Shown piece by piece: positions 13,892 through 22,277 of a DNA stretch of 40,192 nucleotides. A program made the position numbers and the translations under genes. The first letter of the stretch is position 1; the number at the start of each line of letters is the position of its first letter. The notes beneath the pieces were generated by a model. The model ran no database searches. It was given only the letters and a program-made list of their open reading frames with translations, and was not told the origin of the DNA. Source of the stretch: an uncultured Bacteroidia bacterium (GTDB lineage Bacteria > Bacteroidota > Bacteroidia > Bacteroidales > F082); assembly GCA_902802535.1 (NCBI GenBank), contig CADCML010000038.1, positions 1-40,192 of the forward strand. The letters are read 5' to 3'.

Positions 13892-15262
13892 CTACACCAT
13901 TTCCAATTCAGGAAGGATGATCGTAGTGTCGTTTTCGGGGTCGTGCTGGAGAAACATGCAGTAATAGACGGGCATGTATGTGATGCCCTTCTTTTGATAC
14001 ACTTGCCGATCGTTGGAGAAAACGATGGCGCGGTCGATGCCATATTCTTCTGTTTCAATGAATTTGCTTAAGGCACTATGCTCGGTGTAGTTTTTTCCCG
14101 ACTTGATTTCCAAAGGCAACACTTTCAGCCGCTCAAAGTCGTCGATTAGGAAATCCACTTCGCCCTTCTGTTTGTTGTCGTAATAATGCAACGGAAAACC
14201 GTGGGCGTGGAGTTCTTGTGCCACCACAGACTCATACACCGTTCCAAGGTTGATGCTCTTGATGTCCTGCAGCACTGCATTGACATTCAAGCCATAAAGC
14301 AGATGCGTGAGAAGCCCCACGTCGTTCAGATACAATTTGATGAGCCGTTTTTGCTCTGATTCTATCAAAGGGAACTTGGGGTTGCTGATGGCGAGCACTT
14401 CCAAGGCCACCCCCGAACTGGAAAGGTATTCGAATTCATCGGCATAATCGGCGAAATGCTTCCCCGTCTTGTTCTCGATTTGCTTATAGACGACACGCTT
14501 TTTTCTGTTCTCCAAGTTGCTGGGAATCAAGTCGTAGATGCGGCGTATGATCAGTTTGTGCTCTTCGTCGTATTGTGAGGCATCAATGCGGTAGAGTTCG
14601 TGGATGTCCCTGTGTACCGACCTCACCCTCACCATGTTGCGGTCTTCCAAATAGCGGTTGACGGCTTCGGGCAATCCACCCACCAACAGGTAGTATTGGA
14701 AACGTTTCAACAAGAGGTTGTGCACATTTTCATCTAAAGGAATCTCCTGCAAGAAATGCTTTCTCACGTTCTCAATCCATTCCTTTCCGATTCCGGTTGC
14801 CCACAGAAACTCTTCGAAATCAAGAGGGTACATTTGCTCGATTTCCACGCTCCCAATGGGCACGGAAGGCGTTTGCGAAAGGGCTACACCCAACTGCGAG
14901 CCACTGGCGATGAAACGATAACGCCCTTCCTGATTCAAGAACTTGAGCATGGTGAGCAGGTGAGGGTAACTTTGTATCTCATCCAAAAAGACCAAGGTGT
15001 TCGTTTTGTCGCCCAAAGGCTCTGGATAATAGTTGCTTAAGCGCATGTAGAGGTCGTTGGTGGAACGTACATCAGCAAAGACCTGATCGCCTTCCTTGTC
15101 CTCCTTGAGGTTGATTTCGACATAATGGGCGAATAGTTTCTTGCCCACATAGCGAATAAGATACGACTTCCCGATTTGTCGTGCACCGTTGACGAGGAGG
15201 ATTTTGTCTGGTTTGTTTTGTAGGAAATCTTCGAGATAGGTCGTGAATTTGCGCTGTAACAT
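13892..15262 (-). CDS. AAA_14/DUF4143 family ATPase
   Basis: This 456-residue protein has two modules. The N-terminal P-loop ATPase has Walker A G26-A-R-Q-I-G-K-S33, Walker B L-V-F-L-D-E95 and a sensor-like I-A-S-G-S. The C-terminal DUF4143 domain carries a PD-(D/E)XK-type core: G-E-V-D370-F-L-I and L-E385-I-K387-S-G-K. The family is abundant in Bacteroidota and archaea. Its members are often strain-specific and have no proven role; nuclease or DNA-translocation activity is inferred from the fold. The start at 15262 was preferred over the frame open to 15328 because of the -7 box at 15286. Upstream of the promoter are three 33-bp-period direct repeats (15325-15401). The gene separates miaB from mtaB and looks like an insertion into a housekeeping block. 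Confidence 0.88.
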   Translation of the reverse strand: MLQRKFTTYLEDFLQNKPDKILLVNGARQIGKSYLIRYVGKKLFAHYVEINLKEDKEGDQVFADVRSTNDLYMRLSNYYPEPLGDKTNTLVFLDEIQSYPHLLTMLKFLNQEGRYRFIASGSQLGVALSQTPSVPIGSVEIEQMYPLDFEEFLWATGIGKEWIENVRKHFLQEIPLDENVHNLLLKRFQYYLLVGGLPEAVNRYLEDRNMVRVRSVHRDIHELYRIDASQYDEEHKLIIRRIYDLIPSNLENRKKRVVYKQIENKTGKHFADYADEFEYLSSSGVALEVLAISNPKFPLIESEQKRLIKLYLNDVGLLTHLLYGLNVNAVLQDIKSINLGTVYESVVAQELHAHGFPLHYYDNKQKGEVDFLIDDFERLKVLPLEIKSGKNYTEHSALSKFIETEEYGIDRAIVFSNDRQVYQKKGITYMPVYYCMFLQHDPENDTTIILPELEMV

Positions 15263-15285
15263 GGTATTTGCTTGAAAATCTGCTG

Positions 15286-15293
15286 CAAAAGTA
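15286..15293 (-). promoter_or_regulatory. Bacteroidota -7 box (TACTTTTG) for the AAA_14 gene
   Basis: Minus strand exact TAnnTTTG, with CTTG (minus strand, 15314-15317) 20 bases upstream as a -33 candidate. The direct repeats begin 8 bases beyond that -33 candidate. Confidence 0.6.
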
Positions 15294-15324
15294 TAGAGAA
15301 ATAATGAATCTTGCAAGCAAAAAA

Positions 15325-15401
15325 CCACTTATTCCATAAAATCAACCATAAAAATTACCACTTATTCCGTTTTTTAAGGGATAAAAACGACCATTTATTC
15401 C
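15325..15401. repeat. Three direct repeats with exact 33-bp spacing upstream of the AAA_14 ATPase
   Basis: The minus-strand core GGAATAAGTGG occurs at 15325-15335 and 15358-15368, with a variant GGAATAAATGG at 15391-15401. The steps are exactly 33 bases, close to three helical turns, so all copies lie on one face of the DNA. The two distal units also share TTTTTAT just after the core. The third copy overlaps the stop codon of miaB. The array sits immediately upstream of the promoter of the ATPase gene. Confidence 0.9.
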
Positions 15402-16765
15402 GTTTTCGATGATGCCAGTTCCCCCTCAATCGACAACGGCGAAGCCGAAGTAACTTTGACCTTCACAATTTGTCCGATAAGTTTCGTGTCTTTCGAAGCA
15501 AACCGAATGACAATCTTGCCCTCGGTGTGGCCAGTAAGGTAGCCGTTCTTGCGGTCGTGGCTCTCCACGAGCATCTTGACGGTCTGCCCGATGAGGCCTT
15601 GGTTATAGACAAGGCTGTGCTTCATCAATTCCTCGGTGAGGCGGTGGTAGCGCTGGCGTTTCACTTCCTTCGGCACGTCGTCGTCCCATTCCGAGGCCAC
15701 GGCACCAGGGCGCACGCTGTACTGCGCGATGAACGCCATGTTGTACTTGAACTCCTCCATGGCCTTGCGCGTGTTCTCGAATTCCTCTTCGGTCTCGTGC
15801 GTGAAGCCCACGATGATGTCGGTGAAGATGGTGGCGATGATATGGCGGTAGGTGGCCAGGTCGTGGTGGCGGTTCATGCGTTGCAGCATGTTCTCATCGC
15901 CCGACTGGATGGGGATGTGGATTTGTTTGCCGAGGCAGTCATATTGCGCCATCACCTCAATGACGTCGTCCTTCATGTCGCGGGGATGCGGCGCGGTGTA
16001 ATACACCCAAAACTCCTTTCCGCTGGCTTTGCCGTATTCACCCACACGGCGCAGAAGTTCCGTAAAGTTGATTTCTTCGCCTTTCTTGTCCAAGCCGTAG
16101 GAATTGACATTCTGTCCCAAAAGGGTGATGCTCTTGTAACCTTTTTCGACCAAATCCTTCAGCTCGGCCAAAATCTCCTCCGAAGGTCTCGACACCTCGC
16201 GGCCGCGGGTATAAGGCACGGCGCAGTAGGTGCAGAACTTGTTACAGCCGTTCTGAATAGGGATGAAAGCTTCGAATGAGGAGGTTTGTGTCGGTGTGAT
16301 GGCCCAAAAACGCTCCATATTAGCCGAGGGGTTGATTTTGTCATCTTTGTGGAACAGCGGTGCCAACGGCTTGACAACGGGTTGAAATTCAATCTCTTCC
16401 CCGAAGCGCAACGAGGCTGGCGTGACGATGCCGTATTGCCGAATCATTTCAGGCAAATTGGGCAGTTCGTTCATGGGGAACACGAGGTCGAAGAGCTTGA
16501 GGAAACGCAGGCGGTCGGCGGGCAGTATGCAGCCCGACACGAAGGTGATGACGCTCTGGCGGTTTTTCATGGCGTTCCATTTCTCAATGCGGCCATACAC
16601 CTTGTCGATGCCTTTCTGTCGCACCGAGCAAGCGATGATGCCGAGGATGGTGGCCTCGTTTTCGTTTTCAGTTTCGACGAAACCCATGCCGTTGAGCACC
16701 GTGCGCACGCGCTCCGTGTCGCTCAAGTTCATCTGGCAGCCTAAAGGAAGGAGATAGTATTTCAT
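15395..16765 (-). CDS. miaB: MiaB-family tRNA 2-methylthioadenosine synthase
   Basis: This 456-residue radical-SAM methylthiotransferase belongs to the family that adds methylthio groups to i6A37 of tRNA. The first domain has P-L-G-C10-Q-M-N-L-S-D-T-E-R, A-C46-S-V-R-Q and S-G-C79. The radical-SAM motif is N-G-C174-N-K-F-C178-T-Y-C181-A-V-P-Y-T-R-G-R-E, the classic MiaB form, followed by L-L-G-Q-N-V-N-S-Y. The C-terminus is a TRAM domain. The A-C-S-V-R-Q-K-G version of motif 2 differs from the usual Bacteroides MiaB (N-T-C-S-I-R-D), so it may be a divergent or laterally acquired MiaB. The start at 16765 fits the family; longer frames run into a hairpin repeat. Its last codon overlaps the upstream repeat array of the AAA_14 gene. 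Confidence 0.88.
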   Translation of the reverse strand: MKYYLLPLGCQMNLSDTERVRTVLNGMGFVETENENEATILGIIACSVRQKGIDKVYGRIEKWNAMKNRQSVITFVSGCILPADRLRFLKLFDLVFPMNELPNLPEMIRQYGIVTPASLRFGEEIEFQPVVKPLAPLFHKDDKINPSANMERFWAITPTQTSSFEAFIPIQNGCNKFCTYCAVPYTRGREVSRPSEEILAELKDLVEKGYKSITLLGQNVNSYGLDKKGEEINFTELLRRVGEYGKASGKEFWVYYTAPHPRDMKDDVIEVMAQYDCLGKQIHIPIQSGDENMLQRMNRHHDLATYRHIIATIFTDIIVGFTHETEEEFENTRKAMEEFKYNMAFIAQYSVRPGAVASEWDDDVPKEVKRQRYHRLTEELMKHSLVYNQGLIGQTVKMLVESHDRKNGYLTGHTEGKIVIRFASKDTKLIGQIVKVKVTSASPLSIEGELASSKTE

Positions 16766-16780
16766 ATTTGTTTGTCGTAG

Positions 16781-16802
16781 GGGCAGACCCACATGTCTGC
16801 CC
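16781..16802. repeat. Hairpin repeat in the miaB leader
   Basis: Perfect 8-bp stem GGGCAGAC / GTCTGCCC with a 6-base loop (CCACAT), preceded by GTAG. It lies between the likely miaB promoter and its ATG, so it would be part of the 5' untranslated RNA. It resembles short hairpin repeats that recur in Bacteroidota genomes, but no second exact copy was found in this window. Confidence 0.7.
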
Positions 16803-16840
16803 AAAATGATTATCAATTAGCAACGGTTCGATTTGGGGTG

Positions 16841-16848
16841 CAAAATTA
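16841..16848 (-). promoter_or_regulatory. Bacteroidota -7 box (TAATTTTG) for miaB
   Basis: Minus strand exact TAnnTTTG. It gives a leader of about 70 bases that contains the hairpin at 16781-16802. It is divergent from the promoter at 16871, 22 bases away. Confidence 0.5.
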
Positions 16849-16870
16849 GTTTAATTTTGTGGAAAATATG

Positions 16871-16878
16871 TATTTTTG
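16871..16878 (+). promoter_or_regulatory. Bacteroidota -7 box (TATTTTTG) for the His/Cys protein-TonB receptor operon
   Basis: Exact TAnnTTTG, 20 bases before the ATG at 16899. Confidence 0.55.
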
Positions 16879-16898
16879 CGCCCCGAAAGTGCAGAAAA

Positions 16899-17213
16899 AT
16901 GAAACGGTGCAAAGTTAAAATAGCGTATTTCCTGTTGGCGGTTTATCTGCCGATGTGGTTATTGGCATCGTTTCACGTTCATGTCAGTCCTTTGGAAAAT
17001 AATGGTTTGTCTACAGAACGACATGCTTCGGAGTTGGAGGGTGACGACTGTCTGCTCTGTCAGTTCCAGCAGCTTGTCTATGAAGACACGCCACAGATGT
17101 CAGTAGCGTTCATTTTGCCTGAAATTGAGGTAAATGTTCAGCCTTTCACCATTGGTGAGCAAAGCATTTTCGGAACCCGTTTCCTTTCCCGTGCACCTCC
17201 AGTCTTGTTGTAA
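16899..17213 (+). CDS. Small His/Cys-motif membrane protein ahead of a TonB receptor
   Basis: This 104-residue protein has one hydrophobic N-terminal helix (about 7-25) that could be a signal anchor. It is followed directly by H26-V-H28, then H42, and a C51-x-x-C54 pair set in an acidic patch (E-G-D-D-C-L-L-C-Q-F). The H-x-H plus C-x-x-C pattern suggests metal binding, most likely on the periplasmic side. It resembles the short DUF2946-like proteins seen beside metal-linked TonB receptors, but identity by eye is weak. It shares a promoter with the TonB receptor gene, which starts 50 bases after its stop. The ATG at 16899 lies 20 bases from the -7 box; the frame open to 16833 starts upstream of that box. 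Confidence 0.72.
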   Translation: MKRCKVKIAYFLLAVYLPMWLLASFHVHVSPLENNGLSTERHASELEGDDCLLCQFQQLVYEDTPQMSVAFILPEIEVNVQPFTIGEQSIFGTRFLSRAPPVLL

Positions 17214-17262
17214 ATTTAAGAGAATCAATCTACTACATTTTTAATTTATCAACAAGACTAAA

Positions 17263-19356
17263 ATGAAAAAACTATTATTATTAGGCTTGTCGTTGGCTTG
17301 TGCATTGCCGATGACAGCTCAGAGTTTGCCTGACTCTACAGATGTGTTTTTCAGGCATTTGGAATTGAAGGAAGTAATGGTGACGGGTGCCGTGGGCGAC
17401 ATGAAAATGAAGGAATCACCCCTGCCGATTACCATGCTTCATGCCAAGGAACTGCGCCAGTTGTCTTCTACCAACTTCATTGACGCACTCGCCAAACAAC
17501 CTGGCATGGCGCAAATTACAACAGGCAGTGGCATATCAAAACCAGTCATTCGAGGATTGGGTTACAACCGCATTGTGGTCGTCAATGATGGCATACGTCA
17601 GGAAGGCCAGCAGTGGGGCGACGAGCATGGCATCGAAATCGACGGCAACGAGGTGGGCTCGGTCGAAATCCTGAAAGGTCCCGCGAGCTTGATGTATGGC
17701 TCCGATGCCATGGGCGGTGTGTTGGTGTTCAAAGGGATGCCGACTCCACCCGAAGGTACAGTCAAAGGAGGTGTGAATGCTGAATATCAGACCAATAACG
17801 GCCTCATTGGGGCTTCGTTCAATATTGCTGGCAATCAAAAAGGTTTCACTTGGGATGCGCGTTACAGCGAAAAACACGCTCATGCCTACAAGAACCGTTT
17901 CGATGGCTATGTGCCTAATTCCCAGTTTGGTGAACGGGCTTTCTCGCTCAAGACGGGCTTGATGGGCTCGTGGGGTTTTTCCAATCTCAAATTCGGGTAT
18001 TACAACATCAATCCGAGCATTGTGGAAGGAGAACGCGACACGGTGACAGGCGAGTTGCTGTCGGAGAAGGGGGATTTGTTGACTTATCGTCACGGCTTGC
18101 CCTATCAGCGGGTGTATCATTTCAAGGCGGTTTCGGAGAGTTTCATCAACCTGTCGTCGGGCTATTTGAAGGTGATTGCGGGCTATCAGCAGAACCGCCG
18201 CCAGGAGTTTGAGGAGTCACCAGACGAATACGGCCTGTACCTGCAACTCCACACGCTGAACTATGATGTTCGTTATGTTTCGGAAGAAAAGTCGGGCTGG
18301 AAGTTCTCGACGGGCGTGAACGGCATGGGGCAAAAATCGCTCAATTTGGGCGATGAATTTCTCATTCCCGACTATACCTTGTTCGATGCAGGCGTATATG
18401 CCACGGCTTCCAAGAGCTTGGCCCGCTGGAATTTAAGCGGCGGCTTGCGTTTCGACTACCGCTATTTGAACGCAAAAGGCTTGGAAGAAGACGGCGTGAT
18501 GCGGTTTGAGGATTTCACGCGGCATTTCTGCGGTGTCACGGGCAGCATTGGAGCGACTTGCGAGGTCACGGAGCATTTGGATGTGAAACTCAACTTGGCT
18601 CGGGGGTTCCGCACGCCCAATATCAGCGAGTTGTCGTCCAATGGTGTGCACGAAGGCTCGTTGAGGTATGAGATTGGCAATCACAATTTTAAGTCGGAGT
18701 ATAGCTTGCAGGCCGATTTGGGGCTCAATTATGCCACACGCTATTTTGAGTTGCATGGTGCCGTGTTTGCCAACCATATCAGCAATTACATCTACCTGCA
18801 TCGCATTGACAGCATCATCGAGCCCGACCTGATGACTTTTGCCTACGCCCAAGGCGAGGCCATGCTGTTTGGTTTTGAGGGCAGCTTGGACTTCCATCCA
18901 CTTCATTCCTTGCATTTCGGGGCGGCTTTTTCGTATGTGAATGCGCAACTGCTGCACCAACCCGTGGAGATGAAGTATCTGCCTATGACACCGGCGCCGC
19001 GCCTCTCAGCCGATGTGAAATACGAGTTGACGCACGATGGCCAAGTGTTCAACAATGCATACGTGGCGGTTCAAGCGGATTGGTATCTGAAACAGGATCA
19101 TTATTTTGCGGCTTACGATACCGAAACGATGACGCCTTCTTATCTCCTGTTAGGCGTGTCGGTGGGCTCTGATGTGCTCATTAAAGGCAAGAAGGTGGCT
19201 GAGTTGCATTTGATTGTCGACAACTTGACCGATGTGTGCTACCAAAACCATTTGAGCCGCCTGAAATATGCCGACGTGAACGTCGTTACGGGCCGACGGG
19301 GTGTGTTCAACATGGGACGCAACTTCGTTTTCAAGCTGACGGTGCCCATTGGTTGA
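17263..19356 (+). CDS. TonB-dependent outer membrane receptor, probably for a metal or metal complex
   Basis: This 697-residue protein has a signal peptide (cleavage near A-Q-S at about 20), a TonB box-like L-K-E-V-M-V-T-G (about 35-42), a plug domain and a 22-strand barrel. The plug contains P-V-I-R-G-L-G-Y-N-R, D-G-I-R-Q-E-G-Q-Q-W-G-D-E-H-G and V-E-I-L-K-G-P-A-S-L-M-Y-G-S-D-A-M-G-G-V. It lacks the carboxypeptidase-like N-terminal extension of SusC proteins, so it is a classic siderophore/metal-type receptor. The G-Q-Q-W-G-D-E-H-G plug motif is common in receptors linked with copper or zinc, and the preceding His/Cys protein points the same way. The substrate is an inference. The stop is 5 bases from the stop of convergent lplA, with no terminator between. 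Confidence 0.88.
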   Translation: MKKLLLLGLSLACALPMTAQSLPDSTDVFFRHLELKEVMVTGAVGDMKMKESPLPITMLHAKELRQLSSTNFIDALAKQPGMAQITTGSGISKPVIRGLGYNRIVVVNDGIRQEGQQWGDEHGIEIDGNEVGSVEILKGPASLMYGSDAMGGVLVFKGMPTPPEGTVKGGVNAEYQTNNGLIGASFNIAGNQKGFTWDARYSEKHAHAYKNRFDGYVPNSQFGERAFSLKTGLMGSWGFSNLKFGYYNINPSIVEGERDTVTGELLSEKGDLLTYRHGLPYQRVYHFKAVSESFINLSSGYLKVIAGYQQNRRQEFEESPDEYGLYLQLHTLNYDVRYVSEEKSGWKFSTGVNGMGQKSLNLGDEFLIPDYTLFDAGVYATASKSLARWNLSGGLRFDYRYLNAKGLEEDGVMRFEDFTRHFCGVTGSIGATCEVTEHLDVKLNLARGFRTPNISELSSNGVHEGSLRYEIGNHNFKSEYSLQADLGLNYATRYFELHGAVFANHISNYIYLHRIDSIIEPDLMTFAYAQGEAMLFGFEGSLDFHPLHSLHFGAAFSYVNAQLLHQPVEMKYLPMTPAPRLSADVKYELTHDGQVFNNAYVAVQADWYLKQDHYFAAYDTETMTPSYLLLGVSVGSDVLIKGKKVAELHLIVDNLTDVCYQNHLSRLKYADVNVVTGRRGVFNMGRNFVFKLTVPIG

Positions 19357-19361
19357 TGCCT

Positions 19362-20327
19362 TTAGCTGTAAATCAGGCGGACGATATCGCTGAGGATTTC
19401 GTCGCTTGGGTCAAATGGGGGCATTTCGAAGGTGCTACTGCCGCGGAGCAGGGTTTCTGCCCTTTGAATCGCCTCAGGTTCAAGGCAATCCGAGGCGATT
19501 TGTAGGTCTTTGATGCGGGCGTTGGCCTCGTCGATTTGCAACGAAATTTCTACGCCGCCCCATGGGAAACGGTCTTTTTTCGTGGTCTTGAACTGCTCCC
19601 AACGGCCGAAAAGGAAGTCGTAGGACGAAATTTCCGACCGGATGGCTTGGACCTCAGCTATATTAATTAAGGTGTCGAAATCGGTGACGGTCGCTTTGCC
19701 TTCGTAAACCTTTTCAAACGCGGCAATCAACGGCTGCTTGATATGCTCCGAGGTCAATTCCGGGACAAGCTCGCTGAGGTTGACGACACGGCTGGCCACG
19801 CTCTTCACGCCGTTTTTCAGCAGTTTGGCCTTGTCGACGATGAGGTAGCGTTGCATCATTGCGCCGTCGGTCTTGATGAGGATGGTGCCGTGGTGCAGGT
19901 CGTTCCTTTGTCCTTTTGCGAAGGCGTTGCCGCTGAACTTGCGCCCTTGGCAAGTGAGGTCGTTGCGTCCCGAAATCTCGGTTTGCAAGCCGTAAGTGAG
20001 GAGCGCACTCTGGATGACGGAGAGCTGTTTCTTCACGTCATACAGCCTTTTGTCGGCAATGAACGAGAAGTTGATGTTGCCCAAATCGTGGTAGACCGCG
20101 CCGCCGCCCGTGCCGCGCCGCATGAGGTGGCCGCCGTCGTCCAACAGCAGTTTGACGTTGCATTCGGCGTACGGATTCTGGTTGTAGCCGATGACGACGG
20201 TGCGCTCGTTCTTCCACAGGTACAACGTAACCACCCCTTCCTCCTGGCGGTCGGTGAGATATTGCTCGACGGCGCGGTTGAGGAAGGGGTCGTACTGCGG
20301 GCTGATGATGACTCGAAGCCTGCTCAT
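19362..20327 (-). CDS. lplA: Lipoate-protein ligase A
   Basis: This 321-residue protein activates lipoate with ATP and attaches it to a lysine of E2 or GcvH proteins in the cytoplasm. The lipoate/biotin ligase signature is R70-R-G-T-G-G-G-A-V-Y-H80-D-L-G-N-I-N-F-S-F, followed by G-R-K-F-S-G-N-A with the substrate-binding Lys. A C-terminal accessory domain includes W-x-x-F-P-W-G-G-V-E. Length fits the bipartite LplA type. It begins 6 bases after the stop of the T9SS protein gene on the same strand, so the two are probably co-transcribed, although the partnership makes no obvious functional sense. LpdA, which uses lipoylated partners, is encoded at 35383-36774. Confidence 0.93.
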   Translation of the reverse strand: MSRLRVIISPQYDPFLNRAVEQYLTDRQEEGVVTLYLWKNERTVVIGYNQNPYAECNVKLLLDDGGHLMRRGTGGGAVYHDLGNINFSFIADKRLYDVKKQLSVIQSALLTYGLQTEISGRNDLTCQGRKFSGNAFAKGQRNDLHHGTILIKTDGAMMQRYLIVDKAKLLKNGVKSVASRVVNLSELVPELTSEHIKQPLIAAFEKVYEGKATVTDFDTLINIAEVQAIRSEISSYDFLFGRWEQFKTTKKDRFPWGGVEISLQIDEANARIKDLQIASDCLEPEAIQRAETLLRGSSTFEMPPFDPSDEILSDIVRLIYS

Positions 20328-20333
20328 GTTGTC

Positions 20334-22202
20334 TTATTTCTTGATGACAGTCACTTTTCGGCTCACTAATCGTCCGTCTTCGGTCAGGCCTTGGAGGATG
20401 TAGACACCGTTGTTGAGTTCGTTCATGTCGCTGACCGTGATGCGTTGGCCATTCATGTTGAAGATATTCAGCACGGTGACGATATTGTTGTCGGTATTTT
20501 CTTCAATGCCAGTGACTTCGATGTAAACAAAATCCTCGCCATTGGGCGTGAGGGCAAAGTCGGATTCGCAGTTCTCGTAGACGGCGGTCAGTTGGTATTT
20601 GTATTGTCCTATGCCGCTTTCGTCGAAATAGGTAGTGGCGTTGGCATCTACTTCAAAAAGGATTTCGTCCTTGTTGATTTCGTTGTAGCGGTAGAGATTG
20701 TAGTGCAAAGGCAGGGTTTCGGGTGCGGTCCAGCTGAGTTTCACGCCAAAGAGTTGTTCGTCCATGTCGTAGATGTAGGTGCCTTCGAAGTTTTCGGGCG
20801 CGAGGCAAGTGATGACGGGCGGCTCGATGGGGCCCATGCTGCCGTCGGGGCCGATGTTCTGGGCATAAACGCCACCATTGGCCGAATGTACCCAGGCCAC
20901 CACGTTCTGACCCAAATGGAAACCGGTGCTGTTGTCGCACATGGCTCTGCTGTAGTTACCCGCACTCATCTGCTTGCTCCACAGCGGGTTGCCGTCCATG
21001 TCGAAGCCTTTGGCTTCCACAGTGGAGTTATAGCCGTCGCCCTTGTTGTAAATGATGGAGAAGCCGCTGCCGTCCTCGAAAGCGTCAACCAAAATATCGG
21101 AATAGCTGTCGCCCACATAATCGGCCACCAGAATGCCTTCGCCCCACACCTTTTCGCCCGTGGCGGTGATGCGGTTCATGTAGATTCTGCTTTGCGCCTG
21201 CGTGTATGAGTCGGTCTGTTCGTAGGCGATGATGAGGTCGTGACTGATGGGGTCGACGGTGCCGTAAGCGCTCAAGTAGTAGTTGTTGGACTCAGGCTCG
21301 TGGACTGGAGTGCCGTTCAGGTCGTTGATGGTGGAGTTGCCGTATTCATCGAAATGGAAGACATAGGTGTTGAAAGCATTCATGAGGCCTGCGTGCCACA
21401 TATATGCATAACCGCCGTTCTGTCCGTCGGGCACCACGTAGTGGCAATAGCTGCCGCCCATGGTATAGGGAGCCATCAGCTGCACTTCGGGACCGATTTG
21501 CGCGCCGTCGGGGGTGTAGCCGACCACCCAAATCTCCTTCTCATAATAATAGGTGTAGGCCCAGTTTTCTTTCTCGAAAACGACCAAAACGCTGTTGCCG
21601 ATGGTGGGCACCATGAGGCCGAACATGTATTGGTGCTCGCCGTCGCCCATGGTGATGACGGGTCCCAAAGTGCCGTCGGCGTTGACGTATTGGAGATAGG
21701 TGTTGTCGTAGTCGGTACCGAGGGCCCAAATGCCGCCATCTTCGCCGGCCATCACTTCGGAGCGGTCGCCGCCCATGCCATCGAAGAGCATGATGCCGTG
21801 CTCACCCCAGGGAAAGGTGCCGTCGGCGTTGATTCTGACCGCAAAATGCTGTGCATCGGCGGTGCGGAACACGCTGACCACGCCGCCGTCGTTGGTGGCG
21901 GTCATGGCATAGCCTGGCGACCAAGTGGCAAGGTTGGGCGTGGTGATGTGGATGCCGTTTTCGCCCCATTGTGGCGTGCCGTCAAAGCTGAGGCGTTGCA
22001 GGTTGGGTGCCCAGCCGTTGGCACTACCTTCGGTCCATTGCACGTAGGTGTCGCCCGTGACGGGGTCGGTTGAGGTGTACAACTCGCCAGCGTCTGCCGA
22101 GCAGTTGGCGATAAAATTGTTGTGAAGCGGGTCGTCGACCCATTGGGCTTGGAGCGCAAAAGAAGCTGCCAAAGCCATGATAAGCAGGTTAAGTTTTTTC
22201 AT
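20334..22202 (-). CDS. Secreted beta-rich protein with C-terminal T9SS-type sorting region
   Basis: This 622-residue protein has a signal peptide (M-K-K-L-N..., cleavage near L-Q-A-Q20). The body has repeated blade-like segments with D-G-T, W-G-E-x-G-I and similar motifs spaced 40-60 residues apart, suggesting a beta-propeller. A fibronectin-like segment (about 490-565, with L-S-W-T-A-P-E) follows. The last ~55 residues (N-I-F-N-M-N-G-Q-R, N-N-G-V-Y-I-L-Q, S-R-K-V-T-V-I-K-K) match the end of a T9SS type A sorting domain, although the usual Y-P-N-P opening is missing. It should be exported through the Por system. Function is unknown; a surface-binding role is plausible. It is the first gene of a pair with lplA and has a good promoter at 22234. 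Confidence 0.78.
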   Translation of the reverse strand: MKKLNLLIMALAASFALQAQWVDDPLHNNFIANCSADAGELYTSTDPVTGDTYVQWTEGSANGWAPNLQRLSFDGTPQWGENGIHITTPNLATWSPGYAMTATNDGGVVSVFRTADAQHFAVRINADGTFPWGEHGIMLFDGMGGDRSEVMAGEDGGIWALGTDYDNTYLQYVNADGTLGPVITMGDGEHQYMFGLMVPTIGNSVLVVFEKENWAYTYYYEKEIWVVGYTPDGAQIGPEVQLMAPYTMGGSYCHYVVPDGQNGGYAYMWHAGLMNAFNTYVFHFDEYGNSTINDLNGTPVHEPESNNYYLSAYGTVDPISHDLIIAYEQTDSYTQAQSRIYMNRITATGEKVWGEGILVADYVGDSYSDILVDAFEDGSGFSIIYNKGDGYNSTVEAKGFDMDGNPLWSKQMSAGNYSRAMCDNSTGFHLGQNVVAWVHSANGGVYAQNIGPDGSMGPIEPPVITCLAPENFEGTYIYDMDEQLFGVKLSWTAPETLPLHYNLYRYNEINKDEILFEVDANATTYFDESGIGQYKYQLTAVYENCESDFALTPNGEDFVYIEVTGIEENTDNNIVTVLNIFNMNGQRITVSDMNELNNGVYILQGLTEDGRLVSRKVTVIKK

Positions 22203-22233
22203 TGAGATGTAATTTTTGCTTGGTTTGTTGCCG

Positions 22234-22266
22234 CAAAACTACAAAAATTTGTTTCTTTGCGCCAAA
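22234..22266 (-). promoter_or_regulatory. Bacteroidota promoter: -33 TTTG and -7 TAGTTTTG
   Basis: On the minus strand TTTG (22263-22266) and TAGTTTTG (22234-22241) are 21 bases apart, close to the Bacteroidota consensus spacing. It serves the T9SS protein gene at 22202. Confidence 0.65.
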
Positions 22267-22277
22267 ATTCTTTCGCT

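Noticed and set aside
22257-22277. TTG start for the TerB-like gene
   Set aside because: The added seven residues are encoded by A/T-rich promoter sequence; the ATG at 22278 is adequate.
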